This document shows positions 1 to 7,321 of a stretch of DNA of 64,000 nucleotides, piece by piece (within the stretch, counting starts at the first letter, position 1; every line of letters begins with the position of its first letter). The notes under the pieces were generated by a model. It saw nothing but the letters and a program-made list of their open reading frames with translations, searched no databases and was not told the origin of the DNA. This DNA comes from Anaerolineae bacterium (lineage in GTDB: Bacteria; Chloroflexota; Anaerolineae; Caldilineales; Caldilineaceae). Location: NCBI GenBank assembly GCA_030432295.1, contig JAUIHI010000024.1, forward strand, positions 43,023 through 107,022. Reading direction: 5' to 3'. The translations under genes and the position numbers were made by a program.

Positions 1-2
1 AG

Positions 3-56
3 GTCGCCCTCTATGCCCTGCGCGAGGGCTATGCGTCGCTGGATGATGCGGACTAG
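3..56 (+). CDS. C-terminal fragment of a probable LuxR/NarL-type response regulator
   Basis: Only the last 17 codons are inside the window, ending at a TAG. The visible peptide (VALYALREGYASLDDAD) resembles the final helix of NarL/LuxR-family DNA-binding domains, where an Arg-Thr-Gln-x-Ala-hydrophobic-Tyr-Ala-Leu-Arg segment is common. A rho-independent terminator follows 40 bases later, consistent with a gene ending here. The family call rests on a very short stretch and is tentative; the next gene also encodes a receiver domain, which fits a signalling locus. Confidence 0.4.
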   Translation, partial: VALYALREGYASLDDAD

Positions 57-95
57 CCTCTCCAACATTTGTTGTACATCCCCCACAATCTGTGT

Positions 96-126
96 AAAAA
101 GGCCACCCCATCGGGCGGTCTTTTTT
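96..126 (+). terminator. Rho-independent terminator after the partial regulator
   Basis: An A-run is followed by a GC-rich imperfect stem (ggccaccc pairing with gggcggtc, including G-T pairs), a short loop and six T residues at 121-126. This is the classic shape of an intrinsic terminator and lies just after the stop codon at 54-56. Confidence 0.7.
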
Positions 127-216
127 GTTGGCTCCTCTTCCATCTTTGGGCTGATGTGTCCGGCGGCGGATTCCGCTATTCTGTACTCATCTGGAAAACA
201 AAAGCGAGGCGCTGTG

Positions 217-636
217 ATGAGGAAAGAAAAATCGGATGGACAACGGGCTTTGCTTCTGTTGATCGCCGACGACAATCGAACCGCCCGGGCCGGTCTGCGG
301 GCACTGCTGGAGAGCGTCGCCAGGGATGGCAACGACTTTGAGATTGTAGAGGCCGAGGACGGGGCGCAGGCGGTGGAGATCATCGCAAAACGGAAGCCTG
401 ATTTGGTTCTGATCGACGTGCAGATGCCCCGGATGGACGGAATCGAAGCCACACGCATTATCAAAGCCCGCTGGCCCGCTATCCGGGTGATTGTCCTGAC
501 AATGTATCGTATCCATCAGACCGATGCCCTGGCCGCCGGAGCCGATGCGTTTCTTCTCAAAGGCAGCGCGCCGGACCGTCTGCTGGATGCCATTTTTCAA
601 GAGTTGTACCCACCAAAGGAGCAAAACGATGAATGA
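217..636 (+). CDS. Single-domain response regulator (receiver only, 139 aa)
   Basis: This is a CheY-like receiver with no output domain. It shows the acidic pair (IADDN, about residues 15-18), the phospho-acceptor Asp in LIDVQMP (about 67), the switch Thr in VLTMY and the conserved Lys in FLLKGS. The open frame runs further upstream, but ATG 217 directly precedes the beta-1 strand and the upstream residues look non-coding. It is probably phosphorylated by a histidine kinase encoded elsewhere and acts by protein contact. The next gene starts inside its last codons (8-base overlap), so the two are translationally coupled and probably work together. Confidence 0.85.
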   Translation: MRKEKSDGQRALLLLIADDNRTARAGLRALLESVARDGNDFEIVEAEDGAQAVEIIAKRKPDLVLIDVQMPRMDGIEATRIIKARWPAIRVIVLTMYRIHQTDALAAGADAFLLKGSAPDRLLDAIFQELYPPKEQNDE

Positions 637-1099
637 TCCAAACATTCCCGCCAAGAGTAGTCCAGTGGCGATTCCCTTTCGCCAGAAGAGCAGCGGCCTG
701 TCGCTGGTCATCCTCAGTTCGATTGGTATCTATTACGCTGTGAAGAGCTTCGAACTCTGGCAGACCAGCGGCGAAGGCGCTGCGAATCTCCCCGCAGGCT
801 TTCTCCTGCTCGCCATCACAACGCTTGTGCTGGTGATTGTGGTGGAGGCAGTGCTGCAAGCTGTTTTGGCCATCGGCGCGGGCGAAGTGGCTGCGCCCAC
901 CGAGCGGGACCGGGAAATTGCCAGCAGTGCGAAGGGCGTGGCCTATGCGGTGCTGACTGTAGGCGTGCTGGTGACTTTTGCCAGCCTCTTCTTGGGGGCC
1001 ACACCTTTTGAAATGGCGAATCTGGCCCTCTTCGCCATTGTCCTGGCCGAGATCGGGAAATATGCGGCACAACTCTACTTGTATGGGCGAAAAAAGTAA
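629..1099 (+). CDS. Four-helix integral membrane protein of unknown function (156 aa)
   Basis: I do not recognise the family. Four hydrophobic segments are visible at about residues 24-44, 52-86, 101-121 and 126-152, with a short charged loop (PTERDRE) between the second and third. ATG 629 has AAAGGAG at 615-621 and overlaps the stop of the upstream receiver gene by 8 bases, which decides the start over longer in-frame options. The tight coupling suggests the membrane protein is a partner or target of the single-domain regulator, but no catalytic motif is visible. The roughly 145 bases that follow hold no gene. Confidence 0.7.
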   Translation: MNDPNIPAKSSPVAIPFRQKSSGLSLVILSSIGIYYAVKSFELWQTSGEGAANLPAGFLLLAITTLVLVIVVEAVLQAVLAIGAGEVAAPTERDREIASSAKGVAYAVLTVGVLVTFASLFLGATPFEMANLALFAIVLAEIGKYAAQLYLYGRKK

Positions 1100-1245
1100 C
1101 CAACTCGATGCCTAGAAATCGTTTCTAACGCTTCTCCTGCTGTTTTTATCCATCCCCTACATTTTTCCCTCCCACAGTCCTACAGTTTTTTTTACACTTG
1201 ACCACAGTTTGTGGTGGGGACTTGTGCTGCCAAAAATCGTATTCT

Positions 1246-1497
1246 ATGGGCATGATGAACAACAGCACCGGGAAACAAACGCAGTACGACATTGAAATTG
1301 AAGGTCATCTCGATGATGGCTGGCAAGAATGGTTTGAAGGGTTTTCGCTGGTTCGCCTTGCAAACGGCCGTTCTACGCTTACTGGCCCTGTCCGGGACCA
1401 AGCCGCGCTGCACGGTATTTTGAAGAAGGTTAGCAATCTCGGTCTGAAGCTCATCTCCGTCAATCCACAAGAATCATCTAATTGCAAAGGAGAATAA
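1246..1497 (+). CDS. Small conserved protein of unknown function (about 83 aa)
   Basis: A short soluble protein with a clear pattern: an opening strand (YDIEIEGHLDDGWQEWFEGF), a central Leu-Thr-Gly-Pro-hydrophilic segment, then DQAALHGILKKVSNLGLKLISV. Small proteins with this EGHL-W-W-F...GPV-DQAALHG-L layout are common stand-alone genes in Chloroflexota and related bacteria; their role is not known to me. Start choice is uncertain between ATG 1246, 1252 and 1255, because none has a strong ribosome-binding site. In related genomes they often sit beside DUF4386-type membrane proteins, and here the remnant of such a gene follows immediately. Confidence 0.65.
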   Translation: MGMMNNSTGKQTQYDIEIEGHLDDGWQEWFEGFSLVRLANGRSTLTGPVRDQAALHGILKKVSNLGLKLISVNPQESSNCKGE

Positions 1498-1572
1498 ATC
1501 ACGAAGCAGTTACAGAAATGGGGCGGCGTTGCCGCACTGTACGAAGCATTGGCATATCTGTTCCCAATCTGA
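1498..1572 (+). pseudogene. Remnant of a DUF4386-like membrane protein gene
   Basis: Directly after the preceding stop and an AAAGGAG motif, 24 codons read ITKQLQKWGGVAALYEALAY then LFPI and a TGA. This closely resembles the N-terminus of the intact protein at 2775-3437 (MKTVQKMGGLAALIEAFAYIFGI). The first codon is ATC where ATG would be expected, and everything after the first helix is gone. I read it as a decayed duplicate whose translation signals are still visible. Confidence 0.6.
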
Positions 1573-1595
1573 AATGTAAACCCAAATAGATTTTG

Positions 1596-1652
1596 TCCAC
1601 AGATTACGCAGATTTCACAGATTGAATCCTGAAAATCTTGAAAATCTGTGGA
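1596..1652. repeat. Inverted intergenic repeat, CCACAGATT type
   Basis: Arms tccacagatt (1596-1605) and aatctgtgga (1643-1652) enclose an A/T-rich middle with internal repeats of cagatt. It lies between the DUF4386 remnant and the first hydrolase gene. This is one of several unrelated palindromic repeat families scattered through the intergenic spaces of this window. Confidence 0.55.
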
Positions 1653-1691
1653 GAAGAACCTCTTTGCTCTTATTTCAAGGAGAAGCGTGAG

Positions 1692-2717
1692 ATGAAACTC
1701 ATTTTATTTCTGTTGAAAGGGGGCGGCCTTCTGCTTGGGCTGCTGCTGGTCGCGGTGGTGACTCTCTTCGTTGTCACCCGGGACGAGGCTAGTGTCCCCC
1801 ATACGGTTACGACCGATCCCTCCCTGCCCCACGTGGAGATCGACGGAGTTCTCTTCCACAGCCGTACCTTTGGCAACCCGGAAAACCCGGCGGTGATTGT
1901 CGTCCACGGCGGGCCGGGCGGCGACTTGGGCTATCTGCTCAATCTGCACCGGCTGGAAGACGAGTACTTCGTTGTCTTCTACGACCAGCAGGGCGCGGGG
2001 CTCTCGCCCCGGGTGGACGCTGCGGAACTCTCCCTGGCCTCCTCTGTAGCTGATCTGCACCGGATTGCCACCCACTACGGCCAGGACCAACCGGTCTATC
2101 TGGTAGGCCATTCTTGGGGTGCGATGCTGGCCGCAGCCTATATCGGCGAGCATCCGGAGACCACAGCAGGGGTTGTCCTGGCCGAGCCAGGCGCGTTGGA
2201 CAACGCCGGGCTGGAACGCTTCCGGGCACAGCAGGCCGCAGCCCAGGGGGGCAGCTACTACCCTGCGCTGGTACGGACGATCTTTGCCTCCCTGCATCTG
2301 GACGGGCCGGATGCCCAGGCCCAGAACGATTATATTTTCGGGCAGATGAGCCAGCGCTTCGTCGCCTCTGCGGCCTCCGGCTATGGCTGCCCAGAGCCGG
2401 TCACACCCACAGTCCCGGATGTGCCGATCCCGCCCAGCCGTTTTGGCTCAGTGGCCTTCAATACCCTTTTTGGCCCTGAGGCAGACCTCTCGCCCATTCA
2501 GGCTAATGCTGCCAATTACACCCGCCCGGTACTCTTCCTGGCCTCGGCCTGCAACAGCTTCATCGGGGCAGACTTTCTGCAGGGCGAGATGGATATCTTC
2601 CCGGATGCCAAACTGGAGATTGTGCCCCAAGCAGGACACGAGATGTTCAGCGACAATCCAACGGAGAGTCTGGCCGCGGTGCGCCGCTACTTCGCCGGGT
2701 TACCTTCCGTAGAGTAA
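1692..2717 (+). CDS. Membrane-anchored alpha/beta hydrolase, prolyl-aminopeptidase-like (341 aa)
   Basis: Residues 1-30 form a signal anchor. The rest is an alpha/beta-hydrolase fold with the HGGPGG oxyanion motif (72-77), the YDQQGAGLS strand (about 97-105), the nucleophile Ser141 in GHSWG, and a late His in AGHEMF. HGGPG together with DQxGxGxS is typical of family S33 prolyl iminopeptidases and relatives, so a peptidase or amidase acting outside the membrane is likely; the substrate cannot be told. ATG 1692 has AAGGAG about 9 bases upstream, which favours it over an earlier in-frame codon at 1638. It opens a co-directional run of hydrolase and membrane-protein genes. Confidence 0.85.
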   Translation: MKLILFLLKGGGLLLGLLLVAVVTLFVVTRDEASVPHTVTTDPSLPHVEIDGVLFHSRTFGNPENPAVIVVHGGPGGDLGYLLNLHRLEDEYFVVFYDQQGAGLSPRVDAAELSLASSVADLHRIATHYGQDQPVYLVGHSWGAMLAAAYIGEHPETTAGVVLAEPGALDNAGLERFRAQQAAAQGGSYYPALVRTIFASLHLDGPDAQAQNDYIFGQMSQRFVASAASGYGCPEPVTPTVPDVPIPPSRFGSVAFNTLFGPEADLSPIQANAANYTRPVLFLASACNSFIGADFLQGEMDIFPDAKLEIVPQAGHEMFSDNPTESLAAVRRYFAGLPSVE

Positions 2718-2774
2718 CGATATCAATTCAATCCATACCTTTCCATTCCAAACTTTGACCACAGGAGAATTTTG

Positions 2775-3437
2775 ATGAAAACTGTACAGAAGATGGGCGG
2801 CCTGGCCGCACTGATCGAAGCCTTCGCCTACATTTTCGGCATCGCCGTTGGCTTCACAGCCCTGGCGCCGTATATGGATGGGCAGCTCAACCCGTTGGAG
2901 ACTGTCGCCTTTATGGTCGAAAACCAAAGCATCCTCTACATCTGGAATCAGATTATTTATGTCCTCTTCGGCATCGTTCTGGTAGTGTTGGCCCTGGCCC
3001 TCTACCAGCGGCTGCAGAAAGGCTCCCCGGCCCTCAGCCAGACCGCCGCAGTCTTCGGTTTCATTTGGGCCGGGCTGGTCATCGCCAGCGGGATGATCTT
3101 CAACATCAGCTTGGAGACGGTTGTCGGGCTGGCCTCCAGCGCGCCGGAAGAGGCCGCGGCCATCTTGCAGTCTGTTTCGGTGGTGCAGGATGCAATGGGC
3201 GGCGGCAATGAGATTGTGGGCGGCGTCTGGGTGCTGCTGATTAGCTGGGCTGCCCTGACCACTGGCGGTCTGCCCAAAGTGCTGAACTACTATGGGTTGC
3301 TGATCGGCCTGGCCGGCGCGGTGACAATTGTGCCCGGTCTGGGCGATGTGGGGCTGATCTTCGGGCTGGGGCAGATTCTCTGGTTCATTGGGGTGGGCGT
3401 GGCTCTTCTGCGCAGCCCTTCTGCCGAGATGGCATAA
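2775..3437 (+). CDS. DUF4386-like integral membrane protein (220 aa)
   Basis: A six-helix hydrophobic protein starting MKTVQKMGGLAALIEAFAYI. The paired Gly/Ala-rich first helix and overall length match DUF4386-type membrane proteins, whose function is unknown; I am fairly but not fully sure of the family. ATG 2775 has AGGAG at 2763-2767. A TTG three bases earlier would also read in frame but is less likely. A truncated copy of the same N-terminus lies at 1498-1572. It stands between two hydrolase genes in a probable operon. Confidence 0.65.
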   Translation: MKTVQKMGGLAALIEAFAYIFGIAVGFTALAPYMDGQLNPLETVAFMVENQSILYIWNQIIYVLFGIVLVVLALALYQRLQKGSPALSQTAAVFGFIWAGLVIASGMIFNISLETVVGLASSAPEEAAAILQSVSVVQDAMGGGNEIVGGVWVLLISWAALTTGGLPKVLNYYGLLIGLAGAVTIVPGLGDVGLIFGLGQILWFIGVGVALLRSPSAEMA

Positions 3438-3453
3438 CCATTCCACAGCCGCT

Positions 3454-3502
3454 ATTCCGGGAATCGTTCGGGGGTCTCGTACTCCCGAACGATTCCCGGA
3501 AT
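3454..3502. repeat. Perfect 19-bp inverted repeat between two genes
   Basis: Left arm 3454-3472 and right arm 3484-3502 are exact reverse complements (attccgggaatcgttcggg and its complement) around an 11-base loop. There is no T-run after it, and it ends 16 bases before the start codon at 3519, just ahead of the ribosome-binding site. It could act as a transcript-processing or attenuating hairpin, or be a mobile palindromic repeat. Confidence 0.75.
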
Positions 3503-3518
3503 TACAAGGAAAAGACAG

Positions 3519-4547
3519 ATGCAGAAAATGATAGCCAATCTGGGACAAATCGCACTTATCAGCCTGGGAATTTATCTGGCAATCGCGCTGATTCTGATTG
3601 CCACAGACCGGCCCGTCGATCCGGTTGTCGAGGACGAGCCTGTGTCGATGAACGCACTGATGGATGCCTCATATACCGAACTGCCGCCCCTGCAAACATA
3701 CACCGCCCAGGATGGCGCTGCATTGGCCTATCGCTTCTACGCAAGCCAGCGCCCCAGCGACAAAGTGATCTTCCTGCTCCACGGCTCCGGCTGGCACAGT
3801 ATGCAGTTCCACCCCCTGGCCGCGGCTTTGAGTGGCAACGGTCTGGCCCACGTCGTCGCCCCGGACCTACGGGGACACGGCGCTGCCCCGGCCCGTCGCG
3901 GCGATGTGGATACCATCGGCCAACTGGAGGACGACCTGGCCGCGCTGATTCAGACTGTGCAACAGGACTATCCAGGCGCACAGGTAATTGTAGGCGGTCA
4001 CTCCTCTGGCGGCGGGCTGGCCGTCCGCTTTGCCGGTGGCGCGCACGGCGCACTGGCCGACGCCTATCTGCTGCTGGCCCCTTTTCTGAAATACAACGCG
4101 CCGACGACACGCCCCAACTCTGGGGGCTGGGCGCAGCCCAATTCCCGGCGCATCGCCGGATTGATGATGCTCAACCGGCTGGGCATCTCCTGGCTGAATG
4201 GGCTGACTGTCATCCGTTTTGCCATGCCCCAGGCCGTGCTGGACGGTCCCCTGGGCCACACCGCCACCACTGCCTACAGCTACCGGCTCAACACATCCTA
4301 TGCGCCCCGCGCCAATTACACCGATGATTTGGCGGCTATGCAGCAGCCCTTTCTGCTGGTGGCGGGGGAGGCGGACGAGTCGTTTGTGGCCGAAGCCTAC
4401 GAGCCGGTCATCTCGGCCTACACAGACAGCGGCGCGTATGTGCTGCTGCCCGACACAGGCCATATCGATTTATTGACGAATCCCCAGCTTGTGCCGCTGA
4501 TGGAAGCGTGGCTGGCAAATGACTTTACACAGGAGAGCATAAAATGA
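3519..4547 (+). CDS. Membrane-anchored serine hydrolase, monoacylglycerol-lipase-like (342 aa)
   Basis: An N-terminal signal anchor (about residues 7-28) is followed by a Hydrolase_4-type alpha/beta hydrolase. Visible motifs are LLHGSG (87-91), DLRGHG (116-121), nucleophile Ser162 in GHSSGG, an acidic residue in GEADESF and His in DTGHIDLL. Lysophospholipase or esterase activity at the outer membrane face is the usual role of this group; the substrate is unknown. It shares its layout with the protein at 5415-6443, so the two are paralogues. Its TGA overlaps the ATG of the next gene (ATGA), indicating translational coupling. Confidence 0.85.
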   Translation: MQKMIANLGQIALISLGIYLAIALILIATDRPVDPVVEDEPVSMNALMDASYTELPPLQTYTAQDGAALAYRFYASQRPSDKVIFLLHGSGWHSMQFHPLAAALSGNGLAHVVAPDLRGHGAAPARRGDVDTIGQLEDDLAALIQTVQQDYPGAQVIVGGHSSGGGLAVRFAGGAHGALADAYLLLAPFLKYNAPTTRPNSGGWAQPNSRRIAGLMMLNRLGISWLNGLTVIRFAMPQAVLDGPLGHTATTAYSYRLNTSYAPRANYTDDLAAMQQPFLLVAGEADESFVAEAYEPVISAYTDSGAYVLLPDTGHIDLLTNPQLVPLMEAWLANDFTQESIK

Positions 4548-5356
4548 GTATCACACGCAAAGAGCAGTCCGTTCGCAATATCGCCATCTTCGCGCTGCTG
4601 GTCAACGGCCTGGCCTGGCTGGGACCGCTCCTGGGTGGCAGTCCCTCTGCGCCGGGGCTGGGTGTTCTGGTCTGGGCCACTGCGCCCCTCGTCGCCGGGC
4701 TGGTGATGAAATATCTACTGCGTGACCCGGTCTCGCTGGGGGCAAAACCTGTCATCCGGGGCAATGGTCGCTGGTATGTGCTGAGCGCTCTTTTCTATCC
4801 GGTCGCCATTGGTCTTGTGCTCGGTGTCGGGCTGCTCACTGGCGCGACGACACTGGGCAACTTCACCGCGGGGGCGTTTGTCACCGCGCTGATCCCCCTG
4901 GCCGTCTCCTATCTGTTCTTCGCCCTCTTCGAGGAAGTGGGCTGGCGGGGCTATCTGGCCCCCGCCGTCTACCGGGTGAACGACAGGCTGCTGGGCCACG
5001 TCGTCGTCGGCCTGATCTGGGCCTCGTGGCACTTCCCCTATATGCGGGAACTCTGGGGTCACACCTCCGCCGGGCTGGGGACATTGCTGCCGCTCTTTCT
5101 GCTGGGCACAATCGCCTCTGCCATCTTCTACGGCGAGATTCGCCAGCGCACCGGTTCGTTCTGGCCCGCTGTGCTGATGCACTGGATCGGCAATAGCCTG
5201 GCCAACACCCTTCTGTCGGGTGGCTTCGTCTCACTGGTTCCCGGCAAGGAATGGCTCGGCTCCTTCGGCGTGGAGGGCGTGCTGATGATTGCTATCTCCG
5301 GTCTCCTCGGCCTTGGCCTCTACCGGGCGCGCCGCACGTCTTTGCCCGGCCACTGA
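4544..5356 (+). CDS. CPBP-family intramembrane metalloprotease (270 aa)
   Basis: A polytopic membrane protein with the three CPBP (Abi/CAAX-protease) signatures: EEVGWRG (Glu130-Glu131...Arg135), WASWHFPY (His163) and LMHWIGNSLAN (His213, Asn217). These residues form the active site of Rce1-like glutamic/metallo-type intramembrane proteases. Bacterial members process or modify peptides and are often linked to bacteriocin self-immunity. It is coupled by a 4-base overlap to the upstream hydrolase and has AGGAG at 4531-4535. Within this run it is a plausible processing partner, but its substrate cannot be inferred. Confidence 0.85.
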   Translation: MSITRKEQSVRNIAIFALLVNGLAWLGPLLGGSPSAPGLGVLVWATAPLVAGLVMKYLLRDPVSLGAKPVIRGNGRWYVLSALFYPVAIGLVLGVGLLTGATTLGNFTAGAFVTALIPLAVSYLFFALFEEVGWRGYLAPAVYRVNDRLLGHVVVGLIWASWHFPYMRELWGHTSAGLGTLLPLFLLGTIASAIFYGEIRQRTGSFWPAVLMHWIGNSLANTLLSGGFVSLVPGKEWLGSFGVEGVLMIAISGLLGLGLYRARRTSLPGH

Positions 5357-5414
5357 TTCCCTGACAAGCGAAACGTAGAAGACTATTTACACATCCGAGA
5401 AAGAGAAGAAGAGA

Positions 5415-6443
5415 ATGAATGTTGTAGTCAAACTTATGCGTTGGATTCTTTATGGCGTAGCCGGTCTGATCGGCCTCTACTTTGTGGCGGCGCTGGTCTT
5501 GACCTTCTGGCCGGAGCCGAGCTTCGCCGTCGAATTAGAGCTGCCGACCGGCAATGCCCTCCCCGCGGCTGGGGAGGAGGCAGAGACTGGCTACGAAACC
5601 GCCCAGTTCACAGCCAGGGATGGAGCCGCCCTTTTCGCCCGTCGCTTTGGGGATGAGTCCCCGGTGACGGTGCTGCTACTGCACGGGGTCACAGCCGACA
5701 GCAGCCGCTTTGTCACCAGCGCCGACGCACTGCAAAAGACGACCGGCGCACAGGTCATCGCGCTCGACCTGCGGGGCCACGGCCAGTCCGGGGGCAAATC
5801 CGGCGATATCGCCCATATGGGCCAGTATGAGGAAGATGTGGCCGATGTGGTGGCTGCCATCCGTGCCCAGCAGCCCGACGGCCAGGTGATTCTGGCCGGC
5901 CACTCGATGGGCGGCGGCATCGCCCTGCGCCACGCTCTGTTGGCAGATGCGCCAACTATCGACGGTTATCTGCTCTATGCGCCCCATCTGGGGACCAGCG
6001 CACCCACAATGCCCGCCCCGCCCGCCAACGAGGCCTCGGCAGCCGCCGCCGACCAGTTCCTGCAACTGCACATCCCCCGTATCCTGGGGTTGACGATGCT
6101 CAACGCGGCGGGAATCAGGCCACTGAACGGTCTGGCAACAATGTTTTTCAACCTGCCGCCGCAGTTCACCCGGACCTACAGCTATCGGGCAATGGCGAGT
6201 TCATCGCCAGAAGATTACCGGGCGGTGTTGGAGGCTGTGGATGCGCCAATGCTCGTTCTGGTCGGCAGTAACGACGAAGCCTTTGTGGCGGAACAGTTCC
6301 CACCGACTGTGACCGCCCACAGCGACGGGGAAGTGCTGATCATCGACGGCGAAACCCACGACGGCATCTACAATAATCCGGCTGCCCTGGCCGCTGCCCA
6401 GACGTGGATGCAGGCCAACGGTTTTGCCCCTGTGACCCAATAG
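5415..6443 (+). CDS. Membrane-anchored alpha/beta hydrolase, paralogue of 3519-4547 (342 aa)
   Basis: The length and plan match the 3519 gene product: signal anchor at about residues 8-30, an ARDGAALFARRF strand, LLLHGV (87-92), DLRGHGQS (118-125), nucleophile Ser164 in GHSMGG, an Asp near GSNDEAF and a His in GETHDGI. A purine-rich ribosome-binding site (GAGAAGAAGAGA) precedes ATG 5415. Like its paralogue it should be a secreted or membrane-attached esterase or lysophospholipase. The pair probably arose by duplication within the cluster, flanking the CPBP protease. Confidence 0.85.
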   Translation: MNVVVKLMRWILYGVAGLIGLYFVAALVLTFWPEPSFAVELELPTGNALPAAGEEAETGYETAQFTARDGAALFARRFGDESPVTVLLLHGVTADSSRFVTSADALQKTTGAQVIALDLRGHGQSGGKSGDIAHMGQYEEDVADVVAAIRAQQPDGQVILAGHSMGGGIALRHALLADAPTIDGYLLYAPHLGTSAPTMPAPPANEASAAAADQFLQLHIPRILGLTMLNAAGIRPLNGLATMFFNLPPQFTRTYSYRAMASSSPEDYRAVLEAVDAPMLVLVGSNDEAFVAEQFPPTVTAHSDGEVLIIDGETHDGIYNNPAALAAAQTWMQANGFAPVTQ

Positions 6444-6473
6444 TAAAGACTCAACTTCGAGAGGATATTCAGA

Positions 6474-6920
6474 ATGAAAACCGGAATTCGTAGCGCGTGG
6501 CACTGGATTTTTCTTGCCCTTTTGCTGGCCGGGTGCAGCCCTGTCGCTCCACCCACTGCCCCAGCGTCCAGAGCCACTACTATCACATGCAATGCTGCCT
6601 ACCGTACAGATGTCAGTGCTCCGATTGAAAGCGAAGAGAGCGTCATCTTTGAGGATGCAGACGGGGAGCAGTCAATCGTTTTCCCCGATCTGGTATTTCA
6701 CGCGGCCTATCGCAGCGGGGAGAGCGACAACGAGCGTTCCCTGCGGGTCTGGGTGACCGACGGAGCCGAGGCAACCGTCTATCACTCGCATCTTTACCAG
6801 CTCAGCCTGGACAGCGGCCCGCAAAACCAATTCCAGGGCGGCCACGGCTTCACGGGTCTGGCCTACAGCTATCCGCCCCAGTCCAGCGCAGAGATGCAGT
6901 TCTGGTGCATAGCGGGCTAA
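6474..6920 (+). CDS. Secreted lipoprotein of unknown function (148 aa)
   Basis: A type II signal peptide is clear: a basic start, a hydrophobic stretch (WIFLALLLAG) and a lipobox LLAGC with the lipidated Cys at 21. The mature part begins with a Pro/Ala/Thr-rich linker and continues as a beta-rich domain with two further Cys residues (about 38 and 145) that could form a disulfide. I do not recognise the domain. It closes the hydrolase/CPBP run, and GAGAGG upstream of ATG 6474 serves as ribosome-binding site. Confidence 0.75.
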   Translation: MKTGIRSAWHWIFLALLLAGCSPVAPPTAPASRATTITCNAAYRTDVSAPIESEESVIFEDADGEQSIVFPDLVFHAAYRSGESDNERSLRVWVTDGAEATVYHSHLYQLSLDSGPQNQFQGGHGFTGLAYSYPPQSSAEMQFWCIAG

Positions 6921-6931
6921 GCCGAAGCCAA

Positions 6932-6963
6932 TTTCTTGACAGTTCAGTTTCTTGACAGTTCAG
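6932..6963. repeat. Two tandem copies of a 16-bp unit
   Basis: The unit tttcttgacagttcag occurs twice back to back (6932-6947 and 6948-6963). Each copy contains TTGACA, but no well-spaced -10 hexamer follows either, so I do not call a promoter. Confidence 0.7.
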
Positions 6964-7122
6964 TGTTATCGAAACAATCGGACTTCAGTCGTACCGCATA
7001 ATCTACGTAGCTTTGCCTATTGAGAATGGTTTTGGAGTAGGGCAAACTAATGGTAGTTGTGGTTACGGACCGTTGGCCCCGGAACGTATACCATTAAAAC
7101 ATCTTCCTCCTCCTTTGTGTGA

Positions 7123-7161
7123 AGAGAACGGCACTCAAGTCTGACTTGAGTGCCGTTCTCT
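7123..7161. terminator. Long perfect hairpin, probable terminator
   Basis: Exact 18-bp arms (7123-7140 and 7144-7161) flank a 3-base loop. It lies about 200 bases after the lipoprotein stop and 160 bases before the next start, so it probably separates transcripts. Only a few T residues follow, so it may also be a mobile palindrome. Confidence 0.55.
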
Positions 7162-7171
7162 ATTGGTCTAC

Positions 7172-7207
7172 AGAAGCGTCGACTTTTCAGCAAAAATCGA
7201 AACTTCT
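7172..7207. repeat. Palindromic repeat family P1, copy A
   Basis: The arms are built from agaag-tcgacttttc and gaaaa-tcg-cttct. The same design recurs at 7269-7302, 26937-26971 and 29161-29200. This copy has diverged slightly (gcgtc against the consensus tccg). Confidence 0.6.
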
Positions 7208-7268
7208 CCCCGGTCTCTTGTCCCCTGCCTTGCATCTGTGCTAAAATCCGCCCAGATAGCCCACTTTT

Positions 7269-7302
7269 AGAAGTCCGACTTTTCAGCAAAAATCGGACTT
7301 CT
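7269..7302. repeat. Palindromic repeat family P1, copy B
   Basis: Arms agaagtccgactttt and aaaatcggacttct pair almost perfectly around a tiny loop. The element ends 19 bases before the start codon at 7322, so it forms the leader of that transcript or a terminator for upstream transcription. Confidence 0.65.
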
Positions 7303-7321
7303 CCCAGCGAGACACCTGCAA

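Noticed and set aside
6936..6957. Two TTGACA boxes as a tandem promoter
   Set aside because: Neither has a -10-like hexamer at 15-19 bases; they come from a duplicated 16-mer.
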